This document shows positions 1 to 8,910 of a DNA stretch of 40,700 bases, piece by piece. The first letter of the stretch is position 1; every line of letters starts with the position of its first letter. The position numbers and the translations under genes are program-made. This DNA comes from an uncultured Acidimicrobiales bacterium (GTDB lineage: Bacteria; Actinomycetota; Acidimicrobiia; Acidimicrobiales; SHLQ01): the NCBI GenBank assembly GCA_938038785.1, contig CALHTB010000095.1:1-40700 (forward strand), written 5' to 3'. The notes under the pieces are model-generated. The model was not told the DNA's origin. It searched no databases and was given only the letters and a program-made list of their open reading frames with translations.

Positions 1-114
1 TCCACCAACCAAGACGTCTTCGAATGGCCAAGCACGTTGCTCAAGGCGCTCTACCCCAACGGCGAGCTCGACACGCCCGACGCCCGGGCGAGTTTCATCC
101 TGCCGCCTGTCTAG
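1..114 (+). CDS. C-terminal fragment of an unidentified protein
   Basis: The first frame is open from base 1 to a TAG at 112-114, giving 37 residues that end ...ASFILPPV. The gene enters from outside the window, so its start and family cannot be judged. The last bases overlap the 3' end of hutI (stop at 111-113 on the other strand), so the two genes are convergent with no room for a separate terminator. Coding status is inferred from the open frame and the tight convergent fit; no domain is recognised. Confidence 0.45.
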   Translation, partial: STNQDVFEWPSTLLKALYPNGELDTPDARASFILPPV

Positions 115-1292
115 GACTCGAATCCGCCGAGCGGGCCAAACGTCTTTGCGATGAGCGGGACACCCGGGCGGTACGCCAGGTGGTGGTAGCTGGGCGCGTC
201 CAGAACGATCGCATGGGCAGCCATCCCGGGCGCCAGGCGACCAATGTCGTCTCGTCGTAGCGCTTCAGCTCCGCCGATGGTCACCGCTTGGATCGCTTCG
301 TCGATTGTCATGTTCATTTCGCGCACAGCAATGGCGATGCAGAACGACATTGAGGTCGTGTAGCTCGAGCCGGGGTTGCAGTTGGACGCAATGGCGACGG
401 TGGCTCCGGCGTCGATCAGACGACGAGCATCGATGTAGGGCTGCTTGGTCGAAAAGTCAGCGGCGGGTAGCAGTGTGGCCACGGTGTCGCTTCCGGCCAA
501 AGCCTCGATATCGGCGTCGGTGAGATGGGTGCAGTGGTCGACCGATGCACAGCCGCACTCAACAGCCAACTGCACCCCCGGACCTTCGCCGAGTTGGTTG
601 CCGTGGAGGCGCAAACCCAACCCAGCTTCTCGACCGGCATCGAGCACGGCCCGACACTCGTCTTCGTCAAACGCGCCAACCTCGCAGAAGGCATCGACCC
701 ACTTTGCGTGCGGCGCAGACGCTTCGAGCATCTCTTTACACACCAAGTCGATGTAGTCGCCCGACCGTCCAGCGAACTCGTTGGGCAGTAGGTGGGCTCC
801 GAGAAAGGTGGTCTCGGTGGTGTACGCCTCCGCGACCTGCAGAGATCGTGCCTCGTCCTCGATGTTCAGGCCGTACCCCGACTTGATCTCAATCGTGGTT
901 GTGCCAGCCCGATGTGCTTCGGCCAGACGCAGGCGAACAAGACGATGAAGCTCGTCGGTCGTTGCAGATCGAGTGGCATCGGTGGTCACTCGAATGCCAC
1001 CGCCGTCGTAGGGCTGGCCAGTCATGCGCGCGGTGAACTCCTCCGCCCGGTCGCCCGCGAACACGAGGTGGGTGTGTGAGTCGACGAATCCCGGCAGCAC
1101 GCATGCTCCGTTCGCGTCGGTGCGATCGTCGGCAACAGCACCCGCGGGCCCGACGGCGATGACGGCGTCACTCGTGTTGTCGAGCACCAGAGACGCATTC
1201 TTCACAATCCCCAACGGACCCTCGCCAAGGCTCGGGTCGTTCGTGACGAGAACACCGATGTTGTCGATGACATGAGTGGGTGCGGTGGTCAT
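111..1292 (-). CDS. hutI: Imidazolonepropionase
   Basis: Hydrolyses 4-imidazolone-5-propionate to N-formimino-L-glutamate, the third step of histidine degradation, in the cytoplasm. The 393-residue protein is close to the usual family length (about 400). It shows the amidohydrolase metal motif SHTHLVFAG near residues 72-80, the GTTTIEIKSGYGL segment typical of HutI, a later H in LRLHGNQL, and the SNCNPGSS segment near the C terminus that carries the metal-binding region. Its ATG overlaps the hutF stop as ATGA (1289-1292), indicating translational coupling. It is the last gene of the five-gene minus-strand hut operon. The assignment is firm from motifs and context. Confidence 0.96.
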   Translation of the reverse strand: MTTAPTHVIDNIGVLVTNDPSLGEGPLGIVKNASLVLDNTSDAVIAVGPAGAVADDRTDANGACVLPGFVDSHTHLVFAGDRAEEFTARMTGQPYDGGGIRVTTDATRSATTDELHRLVRLRLAEAHRAGTTTIEIKSGYGLNIEDEARSLQVAEAYTTETTFLGAHLLPNEFAGRSGDYIDLVCKEMLEASAPHAKWVDAFCEVGAFDEDECRAVLDAGREAGLGLRLHGNQLGEGPGVQLAVECGCASVDHCTHLTDADIEALAGSDTVATLLPAADFSTKQPYIDARRLIDAGATVAIASNCNPGSSYTTSMSFCIAIAVREMNMTIDEAIQAVTIGGAEALRRDDIGRLAPGMAAHAIVLDAPSYHHLAYRPGVPLIAKTFGPLGGFES

Positions 1293-2626
1293 TGGAGAAG
1301 CTCCTGAATCGAGGCGTCGAGCTCGGCGGCGACGTCGATGTTTCGATGGTGTCCGTCGCGCACGATCTGTTCGCCGTCCACGATGACCGAAGTAATGTCG
1401 CTGGCCGTCGACGCGAACACGGCAGCTTCGACTGCGGTAGCGGGCGAACTTCCGGCGGTCCGTTCGGTGGTTAGCGAAATGGTGGTCAGGTCGGCGCGGT
1501 TGCCCACGGCGATGGCACCAGCGTCGTCCCAGCCCAGCGAATGGTGTCCGTTGCTTGACGCCATCTCGACCAAGTCGGCAGCCCCGTGAATACCTCGGGA
1601 TTGTGAACGAAGTCGCTCGTCGAGCTCGACGGCGCGGGCTTCGACCATCTGGTCGATCACCGCGTGGGAGTCGCTTCCCAGACTCAGTGCAACTCCAGCG
1701 GTGACGAGCTCGGGTGTTGGGCCGATGCCGTCACCTAGGTCCCGTTCGGTAGTGGGGCACATGCACACCGTGCAGTTGCACGCTCCGAGCAGTTCGATAT
1801 CTCGGCTTGTGAGGTGGGTCGCATGGACCGCGGTGAAATTGGTTTCGAGCGCCCCGACCGAGTCGAGAAGCTCAACGGGAGTGCGGTCGTGCGCAGCGAG
1901 ACACTGTTCGTTCTCGGCCACCTGCTCAGATACATGCGCGTGAAGCGGTGCGCCATTGCCAGACGCCCACTCGACGACCGCAGCCATCGATTCGGGGTCG
2001 ACCGCTCGCACGCTATGGATCGCCGCACCCACGCGTTGGGAGGTTGTCGGCTGTAGTCGGCCAACACGATCCACCCAGCGTTCAGCGGTCTCATCGGTAA
2101 ATCGAACTTGGGCACCGGCGAGGGGCATGTACCCCTGTTCGTTCAGGCCTCCATGTAGATACAGCGTGTCGAGCATCGTGATTCGGATTCCTGCATCGGC
2201 TGCTGCCTGCATCAGCGCGTGGCCCATCGCGTTGGGGTCGTCGTAGGTAGCGCCATTGCCCTGATGATGGAGATAGTGAAATTCGCCGACGACCGACATC
2301 CCGGCCATGGCCATTTCGGCGAAGACCGCTCGTGCCAGACGGTGGTAGCTGTCAGGTTCGAGGCGGGCCGCAGCGGTGTACATGATGTCGCGCCATGTCC
2401 AAAAGCTGCCTCGTTCGGCCTGCACCCGCGAGCGAAGTGCTCGATGAAAGCCATGGCTATGTGCGTTGGCGAAGCCGGGCACCGTAAGCCCGGGAAGTCT
2501 CGTGGCATCTGCCGTATCGGAAGCGGAAGGGGTGATGGTTTCGAATCGCCCGTCGGCGACCGTGACGAGAACATCGGGGAGTACGACTCCGTCGACGAGG
2601 GCGAGCTCGCACCACCACGTGTGCAT
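1289..2626 (-). CDS. hutF: Formimidoylglutamate deiminase
   Basis: Converts N-formimino-L-glutamate to N-formyl-L-glutamate and ammonia, the branch of histidine degradation that then needs a formylglutamate deformylase. At 445 residues it matches the HutF amidohydrolase subgroup. The metal motif FANAHSHGFHRALR lies near residues 52-65, HAHVSEQ mid-protein supplies further ligands, and the SLGSDSHAVID segment supplies the late catalytic Asp. ATG start at 2624-2626. It starts 5 bp after the deformylase-like gene stop and overlaps hutI by 4 bp. The presence of HutF means the direct HutG-type formimidoylglutamase route is probably not the one used. Confidence 0.94.
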   Translation of the reverse strand: MHTWWCELALVDGVVLPDVLVTVADGRFETITPSASDTADATRLPGLTVPGFANAHSHGFHRALRSRVQAERGSFWTWRDIMYTAAARLEPDSYHRLARAVFAEMAMAGMSVVGEFHYLHHQGNGATYDDPNAMGHALMQAAADAGIRITMLDTLYLHGGLNEQGYMPLAGAQVRFTDETAERWVDRVGRLQPTTSQRVGAAIHSVRAVDPESMAAVVEWASGNGAPLHAHVSEQVAENEQCLAAHDRTPVELLDSVGALETNFTAVHATHLTSRDIELLGACNCTVCMCPTTERDLGDGIGPTPELVTAGVALSLGSDSHAVIDQMVEARAVELDERLRSQSRGIHGAADLVEMASSNGHHSLGWDDAGAIAVGNRADLTTISLTTERTAGSSPATAVEAAVFASTASDITSVIVDGEQIVRDGHHRNIDVAAELDASIQELLQ

Positions 2627-2631
2627 GACCC

Positions 2632-3204
2632 CTACGAGCCAACCCGTTCGACGAACGCGGTGATGCGCTCGACAAAGGCGTCACGGTGGAACTCGTTGAA
2701 CTCATCCCACGTCGCCAGGGTGGACGGGTCTTCGACACGGTCGACGAAGAGCTTGCCGTCGATGTGGTCGCATTCGTGCTGCCACGTGCCGGCGGTGAGG
2801 CCACGTTTGATCTCGTCGTGCTCGACCCCGTCACGATCGAGGTATTGAACCCGGATGTTCACGTGCCTCTGCACGTTTCCACGCAACGGAACTGACAGGC
2901 AGCCCTCGTTGATCTCGACCATCTCGTCATCGAGTGGCTCGATGATCGGGTTGATCGCCACCGTCAACGGAAGCGGCGGCTTGTAGGGGTAGCGAGGGTT
3001 TGACGTCACCTCCATCACCACGATGCGCACCGGCTCGTCGATCTGGTTAGCGGCAAGGCCAGCACCGTTGGCATCGTGCATCGTCTCGATGAGGTCATCG
3101 ATAAGCGACTGCACCTCTGGACTGTTAATCGTCTCTGGGTCGACCTCGGCTGCGCGAACCCGCAGTGTCGGATGGCCAATGGAGAGGATCGGTCGGACGG
3201 TCAT
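2632..3204 (-). CDS. def: Peptide deformylase homologue inside the hut operon
   Basis: A 190-residue polypeptide deformylase-family metalloenzyme. All three family motifs are intact: GAGLAANQ at residues 47-54, EGCLS at 100-104 with the metal-ligand Cys102, and QHECDH at 142-147 with metal ligands His143 and His147 and catalytic Glu144. Family members remove the formyl group from nascent N-formylmethionine. Here the gene lies between the Rieske gene (9 bp) and hutF (5 bp), not beside fmt as housekeeping def genes often do. Because the hutF product is N-formylglutamate and no hutG is visible, it may have been recruited as an N-formylglutamate deformylase. That is inference; an ordinary second def gene is the alternative. 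Confidence 0.9.
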   Translation of the reverse strand: MTVRPILSIGHPTLRVRAAEVDPETINSPEVQSLIDDLIETMHDANGAGLAANQIDEPVRIVVMEVTSNPRYPYKPPLPLTVAINPIIEPLDDEMVEINEGCLSVPLRGNVQRHVNIRVQYLDRDGVEHDEIKRGLTAGTWQHECDHIDGKLFVDRVEDPSTLATWDEFNEFHRDAFVERITAFVERVGS

Positions 3205-3213
3205 GAGCGCTGC

Positions 3214-4233
3214 CTACTCGGCTGGAACGTCGAGGTAGTGGTAGTAGTCGAGCTCCTCGGCGTGCATTGCTCGCCGATAGTTCACCGCGACCGTGTCGAA
3301 CTTCAGGTGTAGCTCGTCTGCAAGGTCGAACGGTACCTGCTCGGGGCGCTGCGATTCGACGATGCGCTTGTCCTGATCGAAGATCGTCTGCTCGAAGTCT
3401 TGAAGCACCGAATCGGACTGATCGAAGTCGTAGTTGCGGCCGATGATGCAATAGCCCCGACATCGGTTCTCGCTGATTGGCTGGCCGACATAGAAGTAGA
3501 CCATGCCCTTCTCGCCGCCCCATCCAAGGCGCAGCACAATGGTGTACGGAAGGTGCAGCTCGTAGCGGCTTCGTCGCTCGGGGGTGACTACCTCCTCGTT
3601 GGCGAACACCGGGAAGTCATCGGAGTTGGGTGCTTCGGGGCGCACGACCGAATAGTGCAGCACGTTGCCTTCGGTGGTCACGGTTGTCTCGGGAACGAGT
3701 GGTCGTTCCGGATCGCCGAGCAGTCCTGGATGCACCCATGGGAAGTGCCCGAAGTCGGTGAAGTTCTCCACCTGCCGCGATGCGTCGGCGTTCCAGTCGA
3801 ATGGGCCGGTCATCACCAACTTCCAGTCGTCGGTCTCGAACTCGGGGATGTCAGGCAAGGGGTAGACCGGCTCAGTCAATGCAACCCAGATGAGCCCGAA
3901 TCGCTCGACGCAGTGATACGCATCGACGCGAGCCTTCGACGGAATCGGTGTGCCCTCGGTGCGCTGCGGGATGTGTACACAGGTGCCGTCGGTGTCGTAT
4001 TGCCAGGCGTGATATGGGCACACCAGGCAGTCGTCTTTGATCCAGCCCAGCGACAACGCCGTGCCCCGGTGAATGCACAGGTCGTGCATTGCTTGCGCAG
4101 TGCCATCAGCGGTGCGCCACACCACGACCGGCGTGCCGAGCAACGTCGTGCTGAAGGGCGACGCAGCATCAACCTCGCTGCTGTACGCCACGGGATGCCA
4201 GCAGGCGGACAACTTGGGGGAGAAGGACGACAA
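3214..4233 (-). CDS. Rieske non-heme iron oxygenase, alpha-subunit type
   Basis: A 339-residue ring-hydroxylating or demethylating oxygenase. The [2Fe-2S] Rieske motif is complete: Cys53-x-His55 and Cys72-x2-His75 (CIHRG ... CPYHAW). The mononuclear iron site follows as NFTDFGHFPWVH with His163 and His168. The C-terminal half resembles monooxygenase/demethylase members (vanillate or N-demethylase type). The start is TTG at 4231-4233, one base from the hutU stop, so it is tightly coupled to hutU. No ferredoxin or reductase partner is adjacent. The family is firm. A substrate related to histidine, such as a methylated histidine or urocanate, is inference from the operon only. Confidence 0.9.
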   Translation of the reverse strand: MSSFSPKLSACWHPVAYSSEVDAASPFSTTLLGTPVVVWRTADGTAQAMHDLCIHRGTALSLGWIKDDCLVCPYHAWQYDTDGTCVHIPQRTEGTPIPSKARVDAYHCVERFGLIWVALTEPVYPLPDIPEFETDDWKLVMTGPFDWNADASRQVENFTDFGHFPWVHPGLLGDPERPLVPETTVTTEGNVLHYSVVRPEAPNSDDFPVFANEEVVTPERRSRYELHLPYTIVLRLGWGGEKGMVYFYVGQPISENRCRGYCIIGRNYDFDQSDSVLQDFEQTIFDQDKRIVESQRPEQVPFDLADELHLKFDTVAVNYRRAMHAEELDYYHYLDVPAE

Positions 4234-4234
4234 A

Positions 4235-5920
4235 TTACTTCGCTTCCGAATCGGTGGTCATCGGTACAGTAACGCCACGTTCGTCGGCGACCTCGATCGC
4301 CTTCTCGTACCCCGCGTCGACATGGCGGATCACGCCCATAGCGGGGTCGTTCGTCAGTACACGCTCGAGTTTCTCGGCAGCGAGGTCGGTGCCGTCGGCA
4401 ACACTTACTTGGCCGGCGTGGATCGAACGCCCGATGCCAACGCCGCCGCCGTGATGGACGCTGACCCACGTTGCACCCGAGCACGTGTTGACCAGTCCGT
4501 TTAGCAGCGGCCAGTCGGCCACGGCATCGCTGCCGTCGATCATGCCTTCAGTCTCGCGATACGGCGATGCGACCGAGCCCGAGTCGAGGTGGTCGCGGCC
4601 AATAACGACCGGTGCTTTGAGCTCGCCGCTCTTGACCATCTCATTGAATCGGAGTCCGAGGAGGTGGCGTTCGCCGTACCCCAGCCAGCAGATGCGAGCG
4701 GGCAGACCTTGAAACGCCACACGTTCTCCGGCGAGGCGAATCCAGCGGGCCAAGCCCTCGTTGTCGGGGAACATTTCGAGCACGGTCTTGTCGGTAGCAG
4801 CTATGTCGGCGGGGTCGCCCGACAGCGCCACCCATCGGAACGGGCCGAGTCCTTCGCAGAACAGGGGGCGAATGTAGGCGGGGAGGAACCCTGGGTAGTC
4901 GAAGGCACGGTCGAACCCGCCGAGCGCAGCTTCAGCTCGAAGGCTGTTGCCATAGTCGAAGACCTCGGCGCCAGCATCCATGAAGCCGACCATGGCCTGG
5001 CAGTGAGCGGCCATCGCGGCCCGTGCCCGACGGGTGTATTCGGTTGGGTCTGACATCTTGAGCTCGGCTGCCGCGTCGGGGGCGAGGTCGTTCGGCAGGT
5101 AGCTGAGTGGGTCGTGTGCACTGGTCTGGTCTGTGACGATGTCGGCGTCGATGCCGTCGGCGAGCAGTCGGGGCAACACGTCGGCAGCGTTGCCGAGCAG
5201 ACCAACCGACAACGGCGTTCGAGATGCCTTCGCTTCGGTGACACGTCGGATAGCCGAGTCGTAGTCGGGGGCGATTTCATCGAGGTAGCGATGTTCGACT
5301 CGACGGTCGAGCATGTGCTGGTCGACATCGATGACCAGCACAACACCATCGTTCATGGTGACGGCCAGCGGCTGAGCGCCGCCCATACCGCCAGCGCCAG
5401 CGGTGATGGTGAGCGTGCCAGCGAGTGTGCCACCAAATCGTTTGCGAGCGATCTCGGCGAAGCACTCATAGGTGCCCTGCAGGATTCCTTGGGTGCCGAT
5501 GTAGATCCACGAGCCCGCCGTCATCTGGCCGTACATCATGAGGCCCTCGTGTTCGAGGCGGCGGAACTCGTCCCAGTTCGCCCAGTCGGGCACCAGGTTC
5601 GAGTTTGCGATCAGCACCCTCGGTGCCCATTCGTGAGTTCGCAGCACGCCGACGGGCTTGCCCGATTGCACCAGCATGGTTTCGTCACGGTCGAGGGTCT
5701 TGAGTGTGTGGAGCATGGCGTTGTAGGCGGGCCATGATCGGGCTGCTCGTCCGGTGCCGCCATAGACGACGAGCTCGTTTGGGTTCTCAGCGACTTCGGG
5801 GTCGAGGTTGTTCTGCAACATTCTGTACGCCGCTTCTTGTGGCCAACCCTTGCAGGAAAGGTCGGTTCCGCGGGGTGCTGCGATGTTGGTTACGGGCGTG
5901 CCGATGGGGAGCGAGCTCAT
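4235..5920 (-). CDS. hutU: Urocanate hydratase
   Basis: Adds water to urocanate to form imidazolonepropionate, the second step of histidine degradation, using tightly bound NAD+. At 561 residues from the chosen start it matches the family (about 555-560). The NAD-binding glycine stretch [10 protein letters not shown] and the urocanase signature [16 protein letters not shown], with its active-site Cys, are intact. An upstream in-frame ATG at 5965 would add 15 residues running into the operator region; the ATG at 5918-5920 gives the canonical [10 protein letters not shown] beginning and is preferred. It is the first gene of the minus-strand operon and diverges from the IclR gene. Confidence 0.97.
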   Translation of the reverse strand: MSSLPIGTPVTNIAAPRGTDLSCKGWPQEAAYRMLQNNLDPEVAENPNELVVYGGTGRAARSWPAYNAMLHTLKTLDRDETMLVQSGKPVGVLRTHEWAPRVLIANSNLVPDWANWDEFRRLEHEGLMMYGQMTAGSWIYIGTQGILQGTYECFAEIARKRFGGTLAGTLTITAGAGGMGGAQPLAVTMNDGVVLVIDVDQHMLDRRVEHRYLDEIAPDYDSAIRRVTEAKASRTPLSVGLLGNAADVLPRLLADGIDADIVTDQTSAHDPLSYLPNDLAPDAAAELKMSDPTEYTRRARAAMAAHCQAMVGFMDAGAEVFDYGNSLRAEAALGGFDRAFDYPGFLPAYIRPLFCEGLGPFRWVALSGDPADIAATDKTVLEMFPDNEGLARWIRLAGERVAFQGLPARICWLGYGERHLLGLRFNEMVKSGELKAPVVIGRDHLDSGSVASPYRETEGMIDGSDAVADWPLLNGLVNTCSGATWVSVHHGGGVGIGRSIHAGQVSVADGTDLAAEKLERVLTNDPAMGVIRHVDAGYEKAIEVADERGVTVPMTTDSEAK

Positions 5921-5949
5921 AGTGCATTCTGATCCGACGGCTGTCGAAC

Positions 5950-5984
5950 TGTCAACAGACAACATGCTTTGTCACTAGTTGACA
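5950..5984. promoter_or_regulatory. Putative IclR/Hut operator with divergent -35-like elements
   Basis: The 93-bp gap between hutU and the iclR gene holds an inverted repeat, TGTCAAC at 5950-5956 and GTTGACA at 5978-5984, with inner GACAA and TTGTC reinforcing the symmetry. Each arm reads TTGACA on one strand, so each could serve as a -35 element for one of the divergent promoters. A bound regulator would then control both hut arms. IclR proteins commonly bind such sites beside their own gene; that this one does so is inference. Confidence 0.6.
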
Positions 5985-6013
5985 ATCATGATGGACTCTG
6001 AAAACGTGGCCGG

Positions 6014-6694
6014 ATGCCCTTACCAGTCACCGATGTCGAGATCCCTCGCTCCACCGGCCGGCTTCTCGATCTTCTTGAGATCGTGCTCGCCGAACAGTCC
6101 TGCAATCTGACCACTGCGGCGACGAAAGCTGAACTCACTCCGACGACGGCGCTTCGCCATCTTCGAGCACTCGAAGGTCGTGGATACCTCGAGCGCGATA
6201 CAAACGGTGACTTCTCGGTAGGCCCAACAATGATGCGGCTGGCCGCATCGATGCGAAACACCGCAGCCCTCGAACAGCTGATTGGCGCTGCGCAGCCGCA
6301 CCTCGACTCGCTTGCCAAGGCAACAGGCGAGTCGACCTACCTGGCGGTGAGCGACGGGCGCCGGGCCACGTACGTCGCGACGGCCGAAAGCGATCGTGCG
6401 ATCCGCCACGTGGGCGGTGTTGGCCAAATTGTCGGACTCAGCGGCACCGCCATCGGCGAAGCCTTGGACTCTCCGGGCACGCTTGTGGCTCGCACTGGCG
6501 CCGTCGAACCTGACATTGCCGCCCTCTCGCTGTCGGTAGGCCGCTATTCCAAGTTGGAGGTTGCACTGTCGGTGATCGGACCGTCCCAACGCTTTAATGC
6601 CAAGGCGCGAAAGCAAGCAGGTAAGCAGTTGAGCGAGAGTGTTGACGCAGTTCAACAGGCGCTCGGTATCGACCGAGAGGCGGTGGCATCGTGA
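6014..6694 (+). CDS. IclR-family transcriptional regulator of the hut locus
   Basis: A 226-residue regulator. The N-terminal winged helix (about residues 12-75) shows the IclR pattern in which a short helix-turn-helix (LTTAATKAELTPTTALRHL) is followed by a wing (GYLERDTNGDFSVGP). The remaining part resembles the IclR effector domain but is short for the family (usually about 250 residues). ATG start at 6014. The gene diverges from hutU across a palindromic spacer, and its stop overlaps the hutH start (GTGA), so it is co-expressed with hutH. Urocanate or another pathway intermediate is the expected ligand; this is inference from placement. Confidence 0.9.
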   Translation: MPLPVTDVEIPRSTGRLLDLLEIVLAEQSCNLTTAATKAELTPTTALRHLRALEGRGYLERDTNGDFSVGPTMMRLAASMRNTAALEQLIGAAQPHLDSLAKATGESTYLAVSDGRRATYVATAESDRAIRHVGGVGQIVGLSGTAIGEALDSPGTLVARTGAVEPDIAALSLSVGRYSKLEVALSVIGPSQRFNAKARKQAGKQLSESVDAVQQALGIDREAVAS

Positions 6695-8223
6695 CCATCG
6701 AACTCCATGGACCTGGCGTGTCGATCAGCGATGTCGTTGCCGTGGCTCGGACCGGTTCGGCTGTCGAACTCTCAACCGATGCGATCGATCGGATGCAAGC
6801 AGCGCGCGATGTCGTCGAACGCTTGGCCGAGGGCGAACCGAAATACGGGATCTCCACTGGCTTCGGCGCGCTTGCCACCGTGTCGATCGCCCCCGAACGC
6901 CGAGCGGCGTTGCAAACCGCACTCGTGCGCTCGCACGCTGCCGGGATGGGTGAACCCGTCGAGGACGAAGTCGTTCGAGCGATGGTCTTCCTCAGGGCAC
7001 GTACTCTTGCGCTTGGGTTTAGCGGGGCCCGACCACTGGTTGCCCAAGCCATGGTCGATGTGTTGAACGCCCGAATCTCGGCCATCGTCCCCGAGTACGG
7101 TTCCCTCGGTGCCAGCGGCGACCTCGCACCCCTGGCCCACGGCGCAATGGCGTTGATGGGCGAGGGCGAGGTCATGCACGACGGCGTTCGTCGGCCCGCC
7201 GCTGACGCACTTCGCGCCGCAGGTCTTGAGCCCATTTCCTTCAAAGAGAAGGAAGGGCTCGCCGTCACAAACGGCACGGACGCCATCCTCGGCATGTTGT
7301 GCCTCGCTGTGGACGACGCCCAACGGCTGCTAACGCAAGCCGACATGATTACCGCGATGACCGTCGAAGGTCTGCTCGCCACCGACAGTCCGTTCGCCGA
7401 TGAACTCCAGCAGCTTCGCCCCCAACCCGGGCAGGCAGACAGTGCGGCGAACCTGCGTGCCATGCTGTCCGACTCGCCGATCGTTGCGAGCCACAAAGAC
7501 GATGACGTGCGTGTGCAAGATGCCTATTCGATCCGATGTACGCCATCGGTTCATGGGGCGGCGCGGGACACGCTCGCCCATGTGACCACCGTGGCCAACA
7601 ACGAACTGGCATCAGCGATCGACAACCCCATGGTCCTCGCTGATGGTCGAGTCGAATCGTGCGGCAACTTCCACGGAGCACCGCTCGGTTTCGCAGCGGA
7701 CTTCCTCGCTATTGCCCTCGCCGAAGTTGGAGCGATTGCCGAGCGTCGGATGGACCGGATGCTCGACAAGACCCGCAGCCACCAGCTGCCGCCATTCCTC
7801 GCCGACGAAGTTGGAGTCGACAGCGGCCTGATGATCGGGCACTACACCGCAGCAGCTATGGCGTCGGAGAACAAACGCCTCGCTGTCCCTGCTTCGGTTG
7901 ACTCACTGCCCACATCGGGGATGCAGGAAGACCACGTGTCGATGGCGTGGGGTGCGGTTCGAAAGCTGCGCAAGGTCATCGACAACGTCCGCCGAATCTT
8001 GGCCGTTGAATACGTCATCGCCGCTCGAGCGATCGACCTTCGTTCACCGCTGGTTCCCGCTGCAGCCACCGGAGCTGTTCACGCGTTGTTGCGTGAGAGT
8101 GTCCTGGGCCCAGGCCCAGACCGGTATCTCTCGCCCGACCTGCTGGCAGCCGAGGAACTCTTGCGAGGAGACGCGCTGCTGAGCGCGGTGGCTAACGCAG
8201 GTGCCCGAATGCGGACCTTCTAA
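6691..8223 (+). CDS. hutH: Histidine ammonia-lyase
   Basis: Deaminates L-histidine to trans-urocanate, the first step of the pathway. The protein is 510 residues, the normal family length. The self-forming MIO cofactor triad Ala141-Ser142-Gly143 lies in GASGDLAPLAHGA. The YGISTGFG segment near residues 51-58 carries the catalytic Tyr, and SVHGAARD, NFHGAPLGFA and TSGMQEDHVSM are typical of histidase. GTG start at 6691 overlaps the iclR stop by 4 bases, indicating coupled translation. hutH and hutU therefore sit in divergent transcripts controlled from one spacer. Confidence 0.97.
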   Translation: MTIELHGPGVSISDVVAVARTGSAVELSTDAIDRMQAARDVVERLAEGEPKYGISTGFGALATVSIAPERRAALQTALVRSHAAGMGEPVEDEVVRAMVFLRARTLALGFSGARPLVAQAMVDVLNARISAIVPEYGSLGASGDLAPLAHGAMALMGEGEVMHDGVRRPAADALRAAGLEPISFKEKEGLAVTNGTDAILGMLCLAVDDAQRLLTQADMITAMTVEGLLATDSPFADELQQLRPQPGQADSAANLRAMLSDSPIVASHKDDDVRVQDAYSIRCTPSVHGAARDTLAHVTTVANNELASAIDNPMVLADGRVESCGNFHGAPLGFAADFLAIALAEVGAIAERRMDRMLDKTRSHQLPPFLADEVGVDSGLMIGHYTAAAMASENKRLAVPASVDSLPTSGMQEDHVSMAWGAVRKLRKVIDNVRRILAVEYVIAARAIDLRSPLVPAAATGAVHALLRESVLGPGPDRYLSPDLLAAEELLRGDALLSAVANAGARMRTF

Positions 8224-8268
8224 AAATCTGTGGCAATACTGGTGCCGAATTTCTGGGGAGAATGAACG

Positions 8269-8910
8269 TTGAACGTCGATCCACTGCCAACCGCCTTGTC
8301 GTCTAGCGAGGTTGTTCCTAATCATTCGATTGCGGCGCTCTCGCACTATCCGAACGATGTCGCGCTGCTGAACTATCTGCTGCAAGATCTTCGGGTTTTG
8401 ATGCGCCGTCATCGTAAGAACGAGATCGCCATCGAGGCGCAAAAGGTGTTCACATGGGATGTGCATGGCCTCGAGCGACGCACGGTTGTGTGTGACCCAG
8501 ACGGGCTTCACGAGGAAGGGGACGTGCAGATCGTCGGGTTCTTCGGGGATCGCCGCGAGCTCAGCGATGACGAGGCGATCGACGCCAGCGAGCACGACCT
8601 GATCAGCGAGTTCGTGAACTACCCCGGCATTCTCAGTTACAGCTCAACCGAGCTGGTCGACCACTACTGGGCCAACCTTGTCGTTCACCGGCACTCAGCC
8701 GACCGGGAGGCATGGCGGGCTAGCGAAGCGCATAAGCACGCAGTTGCCACAGTTGCTCCTCGGGCGTATCACGCCGTACGCATTCACAACGGCTGCATAC
8801 TCGGAGGTGTGCTGGGGTCGGGCACGGTGACGCTCGAGTCCACCAAGTATTGGGACTACGACAGCGGCGATGACTGGCACGCTGTCCGGTCGCTCGACAA
8901 GCACGTATGA
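8269..8910 (+). CDS. Unrecognised protein downstream of hutH
   Basis: A 213-residue protein that I do not recognise. It starts at TTG 8269, preceded by a good ribosome-binding sequence GGGGAG at 8255-8260. An ATG at 8262 lies in another frame and ends after 14 codons. The protein is soluble and acidic, rich in His, Asp and Trp, with a His-rich middle (DHYWANLVVHRHSADREAW). It has no signal peptide or membrane segment. It begins 45 bp after hutH and its stop overlaps the next gene as ATGA, so it and the PhnD-like protein are almost certainly co-translated. A role linked to histidine use is possible but unproved. Confidence 0.75.
   Translation: MNVDPLPTALSSSEVVPNHSIAALSHYPNDVALLNYLLQDLRVLMRRHRKNEIAIEAQKVFTWDVHGLERRTVVCDPDGLHEEGDVQIVGFFGDRRELSDDEAIDASEHDLISEFVNYPGILSYSSTELVDHYWANLVVHRHSADREAWRASEAHKHAVATVAPRAYHAVRIHNGCILGGVLGSGTVTLESTKYWDYDSGDDWHAVRSLDKHV

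Noticed and set aside
3400..4272. 290-residue open frame opposite the Rieske gene
   Set aside because: A shadow of a gene with intact iron-binding motifs; no family features of its own.
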